This document shows positions 17,612 to 26,060 of a DNA stretch of 64,000 nucleotides, piece by piece. Position 1 is the stretch's first letter. Each line of letters starts with the position of its first letter. This stretch comes from Advenella mimigardefordensis DPN7. GTDB lineage: Bacteria; Pseudomonadota; Gammaproteobacteria; Burkholderiales; Burkholderiaceae_B. Below the pieces are notes generated by a model, which was not told where the DNA came from, did not search any database, and saw nothing but the letters and a program-made list of their open reading frames with translations. The stretch lies in the NCBI RefSeq assembly GCF_000521505.1, contig NZ_CP003915.1, positions 1,922,001 through 1,986,000 of the forward strand, read 5' to 3'. Both the position numbers and the translations under genes were made by a program.

Positions 17612-17650
17612 AACCCGTCGCCTGCTGCCATTAAAACAGGCACGGGTTTT
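17612..17650 (+). terminator. Rho-independent terminator-like hairpin upstream of the porin
   Basis: AACCCGT(C)GCCTG pairs with CAGGCACGGGTT through 12 base pairs and one bulged C, with a 12-nt loop, and is followed by TTGCTTT. No coding gene ends nearby, the nearest being more than 500 bp upstream at 17105. The hairpin may therefore end a small RNA or act as an attenuator for the porin gene, whose start is 139 bp further on. Confidence 0.6.
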
Positions 17651-17788
17651 GCTTTATCCCTGATGAGATACGGCCAGCCTGATGCTCGCTTGCGGGCAGG
17701 CAGGTCGATCCCGGACACAGGTGTTTAATCACATATGTGAATGCTTTGGGCGCCGCCGCAAAGCTTGTTTGTAACTGGAGAAATAAGT

Positions 17789-18964
17789 ATGAAAAAGAGT
17801 CTGTTGTCGGGATTGGTGCTGACCGCGATTGCGGGCCTGGCACACGCCGAGACATCGGTGCAACTGTACGGCCTGGTCGATGCAGGGGTGGGATATTCAC
17901 AAACGAAGGTCAGCTATGGCGATAGTTGGGTCAAAACCCGTGACATCGGCCTGGTTGATGGTATCGGCGGCACGAACAACTGGGGTCTGAAAGGCATTGA
18001 AGACCTTGGCAATGGCACCAGTGCCATTTTTCAATTGGAAAGCGGCTTTTCCCTTGGTACAGGGCACTCCCTATCTGAGGGTACGTTATTTGACCGGCGT
18101 GCGCTGGTGGGGTTAACCGGCGCTGACTGGGGTACCGTGACACTGGGCCGCCAATTTAACGTGGCTGATGACATACTCTCGCCGCTGGATCCCTTTGGAA
18201 CAAATTTCGGGCAGGCTGGCGTGACCGCCGGTGCATTTGGCGACTCAGTATCTGCCAATATGTCCGACTCGATAAAATATATGAGCCCAACCTGGAGCGG
18301 CTTTCAATTCGGATTGGGGTATTCCGGACGTAACGAGAAAACGGAATACAGCAGCGGTGCCGGGCGCATCGTCGACAAAGACACGTCTAACTGGATCACA
18401 GCCGGTTTATCCTACGTAAATGGCCCGTTGGCCGTTGCTGCAACCTATGACCGGTTTCGCAGCGATGTGACCGTGAGCGATGAGAGTACAAAGTCCACGA
18501 CCAATATGTGGAATGTAGGTCTGACCTATGACTTCACTGCCGTTAAGGCACACTTGATGTACGGCCAGACGCATGGCGCCTTGCCAGCCACAGGCTTGTC
18601 TTCAGGATTGATTCACTCGCTGGATACCGCGTTGGTGGATGACGGCGATTCAGGGTTGCTTAGCGGAACCAGTGGTTACCGTCAGCAGGCATGGCTGGCC
18701 GGGCTGACCATTCCTGTCGGAGATGCGGGTAGAGTTCTGCTGTCCTACCAGGGCAATCATGTGAAAAACTCGGACACCGTCTATGATAAGGCACGCGGCA
18801 CCCTGCATATTGGCAGCATCGGCTACAGCCAGGATCTGTCCAAACGTACCACGCTCTACGCTGTAGCGTCATACGGTAGTGGCAGTGTGCGTTTTGATGC
18901 GCTGGACGACAAGGTCAAACTTAAATCGACACTGGTTGCTGCAGGAATACAACACCGCTTCTAA
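17789..18964 (+). CDS. Outer-membrane porin, Bordetella/OmpC-like family
   Basis: The 391-residue porin has a signal peptide ending at LAHAETSVQLYGLVDAG. The mature sequence is rich in alternating beta-strand patterns with the family motif GNGTSAIFQLESGF, and ends QHRF, whose terminal phenylalanine is the sorting signal for the BAM complex. It is expected to form a trimeric 16-stranded channel for small hydrophilic solutes. The ATG at 17789 has CTGGAG 8 nt upstream. An in-frame codon at 17741 would lack a signal peptide at its very N-terminus. It is paralogous to the porin at 19423. Confidence 0.95.
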   Translation: MKKSLLSGLVLTAIAGLAHAETSVQLYGLVDAGVGYSQTKVSYGDSWVKTRDIGLVDGIGGTNNWGLKGIEDLGNGTSAIFQLESGFSLGTGHSLSEGTLFDRRALVGLTGADWGTVTLGRQFNVADDILSPLDPFGTNFGQAGVTAGAFGDSVSANMSDSIKYMSPTWSGFQFGLGYSGRNEKTEYSSGAGRIVDKDTSNWITAGLSYVNGPLAVAATYDRFRSDVTVSDESTKSTTNMWNVGLTYDFTAVKAHLMYGQTHGALPATGLSSGLIHSLDTALVDDGDSGLLSGTSGYRQQAWLAGLTIPVGDAGRVLLSYQGNHVKNSDTVYDKARGTLHIGSIGYSQDLSKRTTLYAVASYGSGSVRFDALDDKVKLKSTLVAAGIQHRF

Positions 18965-18987
18965 GCAGCCACTGTTATCTGTAGTAA

Positions 18988-19030
18988 AAAAGCCTGATTG
19001 ATGCGTAAAAGCGACATCTTTCAGGCTTTT
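18988..19030 (+). terminator. Porin terminator
   Basis: AAAAGCCTGA (18988-18997) pairs perfectly with TCAGGCTTTT (19021-19030). A small inner stem GATG/CATC lies in the loop. It sits 24 bp past the porin stop and has T-rich ends, so it is a convincing factor-independent terminator. Confidence 0.85.
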
Positions 19031-19320
19031 GCTATTGTGGTGTTTTTCCCTCTAGTGCTGGGTGCTTCTGCACGAAGTGCGCCGTTATGCCTACGGTTGC
19101 GCCTACCTCGCACGGCATTTTCATATACACGCTTTTTTGCAATTTTGCCTTTACATGGATCAAGGCGGTGATCCGCTCCTAAAAAATACAATACTTCTCA
19201 AGCTGCTTCCGTAACCCTTTGATTTGACAAGATAAGCGGGCCCGTATGCAGTGGTTTGTCAACATGGTGGTATGGATGCGTTATTCGTTTACAGGCAGCC
19301 TGACCATCATGGTGTCGAGC

Positions 19321-19337
19321 TACCGGTTAATCCGGTA
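19321..19337. promoter_or_regulatory. Inverted repeat upstream of the second porin
   Basis: TACCGG-TTAAT-CCGGTA is a 6-bp perfect dyad 86-102 bp before the second porin start, with related CCGGT words repeated on both sides. It may be an operator or a leader structure. The rest of 19031-19422 carries no supported gene. Confidence 0.35.
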
Positions 19338-19422
19338 AAGCTGGCCGGTGTCATACCGCTAGCCCAAAGGTGATGAAGTAATCCGGTACGCCGGAATGAA
19401 ATTTGTAAATGGAGTATTCAAC

Positions 19423-20712
19423 ATGAAAAAGGCATTGCAATCTATCGTGCTGCTCGGTGCGGCTACCGGGGTAGCACAAGCTGCGACTTCTGTAACATTG
19501 TACGGTCTGGTTGACGGCGGTATCGGTTATACCAAGACTAAAATTACTGAAAGTGATATCGTACATGATGGTGGACACCGGCACTCTGGAAGCTGGAGCG
19601 AAAAACGCAACATCGGCATGACAAATGGTATCCTGAACGGTAACCGTTGGGGCCTGAAAGGCAGCGAAGATCTGGGTAACGGCACCAGCGCCATTTTCCA
19701 GGTGGAAAGCGGATTTGATCTGGGAACGGGTGAGTCCAAACAAGGTAAGCGCCTGTTCGGTCGCAAGGCCATTATCGGTCTGACCGGCGAGAGCTGGGGT
19801 ACCCTGACGCTGGGTCGTCAGTACAACGTGGCCGATGATGTCGTCTCCGGCATTGATCCTTTCGGTACCGGTGTGGGGCAGGCTGGCGTGGCAGATGGTG
19901 CATTCGGCGATTCAGTTTCCGCTCGTATGAACAACTCCATCAAGTATCTGTCGCCTGAATTCGGCGGTTTTAAATTCGGCCTTGCCTATTCCGGTACTCA
20001 CGATAAGAATTCCTCTGAAAAACGCGACGAAAAATCTGATAAGCGCGACACTTCTAACTGGATTTCAGCCGGTCTGGGTTTCGAAAACGGTCCGGTTTCT
20101 GTCGGTGTTTCCTATGATCGCTTCCGTACGGATGTCCGGAGCAGTGGTTATAACTATGACCTAGACCAACATAAATATGTTGATTTCGATACAAAAACCA
20201 GCAGTACCACCCATATGTGGAACCTGTTCGGTGCTTATGACTTTGAAGTCGTCAAGTTGCACCTGGGCTACGGTCAGATTCGCGGTTCTGTAGCAGGCAA
20301 AGCGATTACAGAGGCTCAAGCTGGTGGTATTGGCTTGAATAGTGCACTGGCTGGTTACACAACAATTTTCAAAGCTCGTAGCAAATTTAATGGCCTGAAC
20401 TACGCAGAAGCCCCCGGCTTCCGTCAACAATCCTGGATGGTTGGTCTTAGTGCTCCAGTTGGTGACGCTGGCACTGTTTTATTCTCTTATCAAGGGAACA
20501 CATCCAAAAATACCAACAACGAATATGACGGTATGAAAGGTAAGCTGAGCATCTTCAGCGTAGGCTACGTACAAGGCCTGTCCAAACGTACTCGCGTTTA
20601 TGCTGCCGCTTCCTACGGTGTAGGCAAAATGAAGTTTGACGAAAAATACCATCGTGGCAACGTCAAGCTGAAATCCACACTGATCGGCGTTGGTCTGCAA
20701 CACCGCTTCTAA
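19423..20712 (+). CDS. Outer-membrane porin, Bordetella/OmpC-like family
   Basis: The 429-residue porin has a signal peptide ending at GVAQAATSVTLYGLVDGG and terminates in QHRF with the BAM-recognised phenylalanine. It shares the strand pattern and motifs (GNGTSAIFQVESGFDLGTG) with its neighbour. It is about 38 residues longer, mainly in exposed loops near residues 40-60 and in the middle, where it is lysine- and serine-rich. GGAG precedes the ATG by 8 nt. Tandem duplication with loop divergence suggests altered selectivity. Each porin has its own terminator, so they are separate transcripts. Confidence 0.95.
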   Translation: MKKALQSIVLLGAATGVAQAATSVTLYGLVDGGIGYTKTKITESDIVHDGGHRHSGSWSEKRNIGMTNGILNGNRWGLKGSEDLGNGTSAIFQVESGFDLGTGESKQGKRLFGRKAIIGLTGESWGTLTLGRQYNVADDVVSGIDPFGTGVGQAGVADGAFGDSVSARMNNSIKYLSPEFGGFKFGLAYSGTHDKNSSEKRDEKSDKRDTSNWISAGLGFENGPVSVGVSYDRFRTDVRSSGYNYDLDQHKYVDFDTKTSSTTHMWNLFGAYDFEVVKLHLGYGQIRGSVAGKAITEAQAGGIGLNSALAGYTTIFKARSKFNGLNYAEAPGFRQQSWMVGLSAPVGDAGTVLFSYQGNTSKNTNNEYDGMKGKLSIFSVGYVQGLSKRTRVYAAASYGVGKMKFDEKYHRGNVKLKSTLIGVGLQHRF

Positions 20713-20748
20713 TGATATGCATCGCTTAGCGATGTATTCATAAAGCAG

Positions 20749-20774
20749 AAAAACCACCCTTCGGGGTGGTTTTT
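20749..20774 (+). terminator. Strong rho-independent terminator of the second porin
   Basis: AAAAACCACCC and GGGTGGTTTTT form an 11-bp stem closed by the stable tetraloop TTCG, ending in a T run. A smaller hairpin CATCGC-TTA-GCGATG lies just before it at 20720-20734. Confidence 0.95.
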
Positions 20775-20887
20775 CATTTGGGGCTGCAACAACGCGGCCT
20801 TTTTTACTTCAACGATGCTGCTGTGCCAGCAATTAACCTTTAGGCTTGTCTTGTGCTGACTTTGCTGCAGCACCTTCAGCAGATGGC

Positions 20888-22519
20888 TTATCTGCTGATT
20901 GATCTGCAGAATCCTTCAGTTTGGTAAAGGCCTCGTCCAGATTTTTTATCTGCCTGCGCCAGTTTATCGCGCGTAGATTGCATCCAGGCCTTATCGCCAT
21001 CCAATCGCTTGTTGCTTTCGGCCAGCATACGCTCCACTTCTGCCGGTTGCGGGCCGCCTGTGCCTACTCTGGTTTTCACCATGAATTCAGGAGAGAGCAC
21101 TTCCCGGAAGTGAGCTTCATTGATCGGCAGTTTGCCTTCAGGCAGTTTATATTTCTGCAGCGCCTTGGTGTACAGCTCTACAGCTTTGTCATAAGGAAAG
21201 TCTTTGGGCTTGAAGCCATTGTTGCGCGCTTCGGTCACAATGGATGAAGCGAAGCTGTGGCCCACCCGGAACGGAATCTTATGCTCCTTTTGCAGGGCTT
21301 CGGCCAGTTCCATGGAAGTCGTCCAGTCATCTTCCAGTTCCTCCAGAGAGCGCTTAGCATTTACATTCAGGGCTTTCATAACGGTATTGACGCTATCGAT
21401 CATCTTGATCGCCTGTGGGAACAGACCAAGATCGTCCCAGGCCGATTTATAGTCGGTCATGCCCGTGGTCACATTATGGTTGCGAAAGACCACGGTTTGC
21501 GCCAGGCCGACCACATTGGAGGCCGCTTCGCGAGCGCGCATGATCACGCCAGGGTTACGCTTTTGCGGCATGGCGCTACTGGTATAGGTGCTACCTTCAT
21601 CGAGCAACAGCCACGGCCGGGTCTGGTGATATTGGGTATGAATGTCCTGCAACAGCACGCCCAGACGGATGGCCGATGAGGATGGGATGCCGGTGGCTTC
21701 CAGTGATACGTCGGAGGGCGCGATCTGGCTTGAATCCATGGAGTTTTCAATAATGCCGTCAAAACCAAGCAGTTCTGCCATGCGTTCGCGATTCAGAGGC
21801 CAGCTTGAATTGGCCAGTACGGCCGTGCCCATGGCGGACAGGTTCATGCGTTTGTAGAGTTCGTGAATGCGCTGGGCATCACGGGCGAAAGACGCTTCAT
21901 AGGCCAGCAGGTAATGTGCATAGCTGATAGGCATGGCTTGCACACCATTGGTGTAGGCCGGCACAATGGTGTTGACGTTTTTGGCGGCAGCGGCCAGCAG
22001 AGCCGTGCGCAATGTATTGAGCGCATCTGAATAGTCCAGCACCTGATTGCGCAGTTTGGCCATTCGATAGGTGGCATACATATCCTGGCGACTGCGCCCG
22101 GTGTGGATTAGCGACGCATCCGGGCCAATTTCATCTGTGATGATTTTTTCAATTTGCAGCACGTCTTTGGGACGTTTGCCATCGGGCTTTTCCGATTGTT
22201 CCAAAGAATAGGCAACGCCGCTGGCAAGCTTTGCGCCCATTTGCGGCTCAACAATTTTTTCCTCGGTGAGCATGACGGCCGAGGCCTTGTTGATTTTTCC
22301 CAGCCAGTAGAACTGGTCTTCCTTCTCGTCATTTTTGCTGGTGGCCTTGCTGGATACCGGCTTGGCGGTCACGCCCGCCTTGATGGCCTGCTGTTCACAT
22401 TCGGCCGTTGTCTTGCATGCCACTTCGCCGGTATTGGCCGCCTGGGCGATTGAGGCAGCCAGGCTCAGCGCCATGATTGCCAGTACCTGAGATTTCAAAC
22501 GAAATATATGATTGTTCAT
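20888..22519 (-). CDS. Exported argininosuccinate-lyase-like protein, 3' end frameshifted
   Basis: The 543-residue frame opens with a signal peptide ending about ASIAQAANT, unusual for a fumarase/aspartase-superfamily enzyme, which are normally cytoplasmic. The superfamily signature SSAMPQKRNPG is at residues 314-324, and HTGRSRQD (139-146) resembles the argininosuccinate-lyase motif but with Q in place of N. At the usual catalytic T-H position the protein reads Y-T-N (189-191). The last 20 residues look wrong. Removing one base from the T6 run at 20942-20947 (A6 in the coding strand) joins the frame to a natural hydrophilic tail (LDEAFTKLKDSADQ...) ending at 20833. The lyase fold is clear, but the substrate and activity are unknown. 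It lies 169 bp downstream of cysM on the same strand. Confidence 0.8.
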   Translation of the reverse strand: MNNHIFRLKSQVLAIMALSLAASIAQAANTGEVACKTTAECEQQAIKAGVTAKPVSSKATSKNDEKEDQFYWLGKINKASAVMLTEEKIVEPQMGAKLASGVAYSLEQSEKPDGKRPKDVLQIEKIITDEIGPDASLIHTGRSRQDMYATYRMAKLRNQVLDYSDALNTLRTALLAAAAKNVNTIVPAYTNGVQAMPISYAHYLLAYEASFARDAQRIHELYKRMNLSAMGTAVLANSSWPLNRERMAELLGFDGIIENSMDSSQIAPSDVSLEATGIPSSSAIRLGVLLQDIHTQYHQTRPWLLLDEGSTYTSSAMPQKRNPGVIMRAREAASNVVGLAQTVVFRNHNVTTGMTDYKSAWDDLGLFPQAIKMIDSVNTVMKALNVNAKRSLEELEDDWTTSMELAEALQKEHKIPFRVGHSFASSIVTEARNNGFKPKDFPYDKAVELYTKALQKYKLPEGKLPINEAHFREVLSPEFMVKTRVGTGGPQPAEVERMLAESNKRLDGDKAWMQSTRDKLAQADKKSGRGLYQTEGFCRSISR

Positions 22520-22657
22520 GCTGCTGTCTCCTTGTTTTAAGCGTGTGTGCTGCGGTTTCCTGCAAGCAAAGTGTGCAGCGCGCCCGGATCATGGCAGACG
22601 GATTATTCCCTCTGTTTGTCCTCTGTTGCCATGTCCCGGGCCCTGGGTTTTTAACCC

Positions 22658-22687
22658 GCTTTTTAGCCAGTTGCTTTTTAGCCGGTT
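22658..22687. repeat. 15-bp tandem direct repeat, two copies
   Basis: GCTTTTTAGCC(A/G)GTT occurs twice in a row, at 22658-22672 and 22673-22687, ending one base before the cysM stop codon. One base differs between the copies. The adjoining sequence holds a GGGTT-AAA-AACCC hairpin on the minus strand that might weakly terminate cysM. Confidence 0.6.
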
Positions 22688-22688
22688 A

Positions 22689-23606
22689 TTATTCAGGCAA
22701 AAAATCTTTGACAGAAAGATACCGCTCGCCGGTATCGTAGTTGATGCCCAAAACGGTGGCATTGGCCGGCAAACCGGGCAATGTTTTAGCGATTGCCGCC
22801 AGTGTGGCACCGCTGCTGATTCCTACCAGCAGGCCTTCCTGTGTGGCGGCACGGCGGGCATAATCGAGTGATTCAGGGACTTCCACTGAAATCGTTCCAT
22901 CCAGCAGGCTTGTGTCCAGATTAACCGGAATGAAGCCTGCGCCAATACCCTGCAGCGCGTGCGGGCCGGGCTCGCCACCTGCTATGACAGGAGAGGCAGC
23001 CGGTTCAACGGCAAGCACTTTCAATTGTGGCCATTGCTTTTTCAGCGTACGGGCAATGCCGGTAATGTGGCCACCGGTGCCGACTGCGGTAATCAGGTAG
23101 TCTAGTCCTGCCGGGAAGTCGTCAAGAATTTCTTTGGCTGTGCGCTCGGCATGTACCTGTGGATTGGCTGGATTATCGAACTGCTGCGGAATCCATGAGC
23201 CAGGTGTTTGTTCCGCCAACTCGACCGCACGCGCGATCGCGCCTTTCATCCCTTTTTCCTTGGGGGTCAGATCAAAACTGGCACCATAGGCGCTCATCAG
23301 GCGGCGGCGTTCTATGCTCATACTTTCAGGCATGACAAGAATAAGCTTATAACCTTTGATTGCGGCAACCATGGCCAGACCAACGCCGGTATTGCCTGAT
23401 GTTGGCTCAATAATGGTCGCGCCGGGTTTCAGCGCACCGGACTGTTCGGCTGCTTCGATCATGGCAAGGGCAGCGCGGTCTTTCAGGGAGCCACCGGGGT
23501 TGAAGCGCTCGGCCTTGATCCAGACTTGCTGCTGGCCGGGGAACATACGGGAAAATCGGATATGAGGTGTTTGGCCAATGGTGTCGAGTACGGATTCTGC
23601 TTTCAT
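22689..23606 (-). CDS. cysM: Cysteine synthase B
   Basis: The 305-residue PLP enzyme makes cysteine from O-acetylserine and sulfide or thiosulfate. The PLP lysine is K42 in [12 protein letters not shown]. The substrate loop [10 protein letters not shown] and the phosphate cup GTGGHITG are intact. The length and the ESMSIERR(R) stretch fit the CysM branch, which can use thiosulfate, rather than CysK. A gene for sulfur assimilation fits the sulfur-linked genes elsewhere in the window but does not prove a link. Confidence 0.93.
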   Translation of the reverse strand: MKAESVLDTIGQTPHIRFSRMFPGQQQVWIKAERFNPGGSLKDRAALAMIEAAEQSGALKPGATIIEPTSGNTGVGLAMVAAIKGYKLILVMPESMSIERRRLMSAYGASFDLTPKEKGMKGAIARAVELAEQTPGSWIPQQFDNPANPQVHAERTAKEILDDFPAGLDYLITAVGTGGHITGIARTLKKQWPQLKVLAVEPAASPVIAGGEPGPHALQGIGAGFIPVNLDTSLLDGTISVEVPESLDYARRAATQEGLLVGISSGATLAAIAKTLPGLPANATVLGINYDTGERYLSVKDFLPE

Positions 23607-23985
23607 GTAGTGAGGTAGGTGGTTAAGGGAAAAAACGAATATAGCATACTGCCTGTGCCGGACAATACAAGGTTTGCCCGGGGGCGGAGCCGTTTTTCTG
23701 ACCGGTTGTTGTGCACGGGTTTATTCTGCCGCAACAGGGCAAGTCTGTTGATTGAGGGTTTGGTTTACCCTGCTATACTGCAAACAGTATTACAAGTAAA
23801 AGAATCGTATCGCGAAAAACGCAAGGTGCGAACAAAGGCATATTGCAAGACAGGGTGCTGACAGGCGGGCCGGTTAACAGCAGGCATATGTCGAACGTGC
23901 CTGTTGCTGTGTATCACAATTGTTTTAGATGGCTCCTCACGCATTGATGCGCCGGTCGTGAGTACAACAGAAAGGAGCAGAGAAA

Positions 23986-24693
23986 GTGGCAATGGCATCA
24001 GAAATGGAACTGGTAGGACGGCTGGTTATGTCTGCGGTGTTGGGCAGTGTCATCGGGTTTGAACGGGAGCGATTGTCCTGGGCGGCCGGGCTGCGAACGC
24101 ATATGCTGGTTTGCGTGGGCTCCACACTCATTATGATTGTGTCCATATATGGGTTTTCAGATGCACTGGGAGCGCATGTCACCCTTGATCCATCCCGGGT
24201 GGCTGCGCAGGTGGTTTCAGGTATTGGCTTTCTGGGCGCGGGCGCTATTCTTGCGCGCGGGCAGGTTATTCGGGGCCTCACAACGGCGGCCAGTGTCTGG
24301 TCGGTTGCCGGTATCGGGCTGGCGGTCGGGGGAGGGTTATATATTCCATCGATTGCAGCGACGATTATTATTTTACTGATTCTTGCCGGCATCAAACCGC
24401 TGGAAAAACGCTTTATCGCTTATCAGCAGCGACGCCATGTCACCATCAAAGCCAGGCATGGGCAATTGACCCTGGGCACGTTCAATCACGCGCTGGGCAT
24501 CAGTGCGAATCGGGTCAAGCAGTTTATTGTGCAGCCAGCAGAAACACCGGAATTCGATAAAGTGTATATTGTCTTTTCCCGGATGTCGCCGCAGGAGTAC
24601 GCGATGATACGCAAGAAATTCAACGACATTCCCGGTGTTGAAGCCATTGCTGAAAGAGCGTCCGATGAGGACATTGATCCGTATTCGTGGTAG
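23986..24693 (+). CDS. MgtC/SapB family membrane protein
   Basis: The 235-residue inner-membrane protein has an N-terminal MgtC domain of four or five helices with the motif GSVIGFERE...AGLRTHMLVCVGS and GIGFLGAGAI. A C-terminal cytoplasmic domain of about 90 residues looks ACT-like. MgtC proteins affect magnesium limitation responses and ATP-synthase activity. AGGAG is 8 nt before the GTG at 23986 and 14 nt before the next ATG (23992), so GTG is the better start. The 379-bp gap 23607-23985 has a -10-like TATACT at 23774 and no gene. Confidence 0.9.
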   Translation: MAMASEMELVGRLVMSAVLGSVIGFERERLSWAAGLRTHMLVCVGSTLIMIVSIYGFSDALGAHVTLDPSRVAAQVVSGIGFLGAGAILARGQVIRGLTTAASVWSVAGIGLAVGGGLYIPSIAATIIILLILAGIKPLEKRFIAYQQRRHVTIKARHGQLTLGTFNHALGISANRVKQFIVQPAETPEFDKVYIVFSRMSPQEYAMIRKKFNDIPGVEAIAERASDEDIDPYSW

Positions 24694-24823
24694 CGATGTG
24701 CGGTAATGATTTGTGGTCGTTATCTGCGGTCACGAAGCATACGGACGGATTCAAGTGTCTATTCAAGTGTCATTAGCACGAGAGGGGCACATGCGCCCGT
24801 TTCCGGACATCTTGAGTTGACGA

Positions 24824-25738
24824 TCAGGCGGTGGCGGGTATTGGTCGGGCGCGCAGCTCATATAGCGTAATGCCGATGCCGCTGGCGCAGATGACCCCGA
24901 TGCCAAGCCACGTGAGACTATCGGGAAACTGGTTCCATATCAGCCAGCCCAGTGCGGTTGCGCTGATGATTTGCAGATAGACAAAGGGCGACAACAGTGA
25001 GGCGGGCGCGTGGCGATAAGCCTGAATTTGCAACAAATGACCCACGCCGCCGGTGATGCCGGTAGACAGCAGTAACAGCCATTGCTTGAGGTCCAGCACG
25101 GCGAGCACCTGCAGTACTTCGTCGATGGTAAACAAGGTGTAGACGGTCAGTACCACAGTGCCAAACAGCCCGCTCCATATCAACGTTGTAAACGGGTTGT
25201 CGCCGGCAAGCCGTCGGTTGGCAATGAACTGCAGGGAAAAAATGACCGCATTGGACAGGCCGAACATGACGCCGGTCGGATCAAGGCCACCGGAAGGGCG
25301 AATCACAATCAGAATACCCAGAAAGCCCACGATGGCGGCAATCCACCGGGACAGCATGGCTTTTTCCTTGAGTATCCAGGGCGCAACGGCAAGCAGAATC
25401 AGCGGTGCAATAAAATTGATTGCGGTGGCCTGGGCCTGGGGCAGATAACGCAAGGTGGTGAAAAACACCATGGTGGAGGTGAGCATGAAAACACCGCGCA
25501 GCAGTTGTTCAACCGGCTTTTTGGTTTTCAGAATCTGCCAGCCTCTGGCAGGAATGATAAGCGACGTCACCAGAATCAGATGAACGCTATAGCGTACCCA
25601 GCACAGCACCAGCAAGGGGACGCCGACAGACATCAACCATTTACCCGTAGCATCCAGCGTTGACAGCACCGACATCGCCACCAGCAGGGAAAGTATTCCG
25701 GGCAGGGGACTGGAAATGGGTAACGTCTGCTGATTCAT
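24824..25738 (-). CDS. EamA/DMT-family transporter
   Basis: The 304-residue inner-membrane protein has ten predicted helices in two EamA repeats, beginning GILSLLVAMSVLSTLDATGKWL. It resembles RhaT/YdcZ-like metabolite exporters. The frame extends to a TTG at 25789 with an ATG at 25771. I prefer the ATG at 25738 because it places the first helix close to the N-terminus and has a weak CGGAA site. It stands alone on the minus strand. The gap 25790-26060 shows nothing recognisable. Confidence 0.85.
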   Translation of the reverse strand: MNQQTLPISSPLPGILSLLVAMSVLSTLDATGKWLMSVGVPLLVLCWVRYSVHLILVTSLIIPARGWQILKTKKPVEQLLRGVFMLTSTMVFFTTLRYLPQAQATAINFIAPLILLAVAPWILKEKAMLSRWIAAIVGFLGILIVIRPSGGLDPTGVMFGLSNAVIFSLQFIANRRLAGDNPFTTLIWSGLFGTVVLTVYTLFTIDEVLQVLAVLDLKQWLLLLSTGITGGVGHLLQIQAYRHAPASLLSPFVYLQIISATALGWLIWNQFPDSLTWLGIGVICASGIGITLYELRARPIPATA

Positions 25739-26060
25739 TTGATTCCGAAGGCTGCACGCCGGGGCTGTCATGGATGCAGTATCCGGCAAAAGGGATTGAG
25801 GTAAATCCTCGCTCTTATGGTAGAGGATTTACCCTGACAACACCAGCGGATGTCGTAGCGGACCGTGCTTTCTGAGCACAAGTGTTGTCATTATCACAAA
25901 TGTCGCATGACTCAGTTGATAGGCGGCGGGCATCAAAAGAACGTGCGATGGGCATCCCGTGCTGCAATGGCACACATGCGCAATGATGCGGTGTGACGAG
26001 TGACCGCCAAGGTGCATGAGATGGCCTACGCCTAACTGCCCGCAGTCCGCCCGCTGTTCA

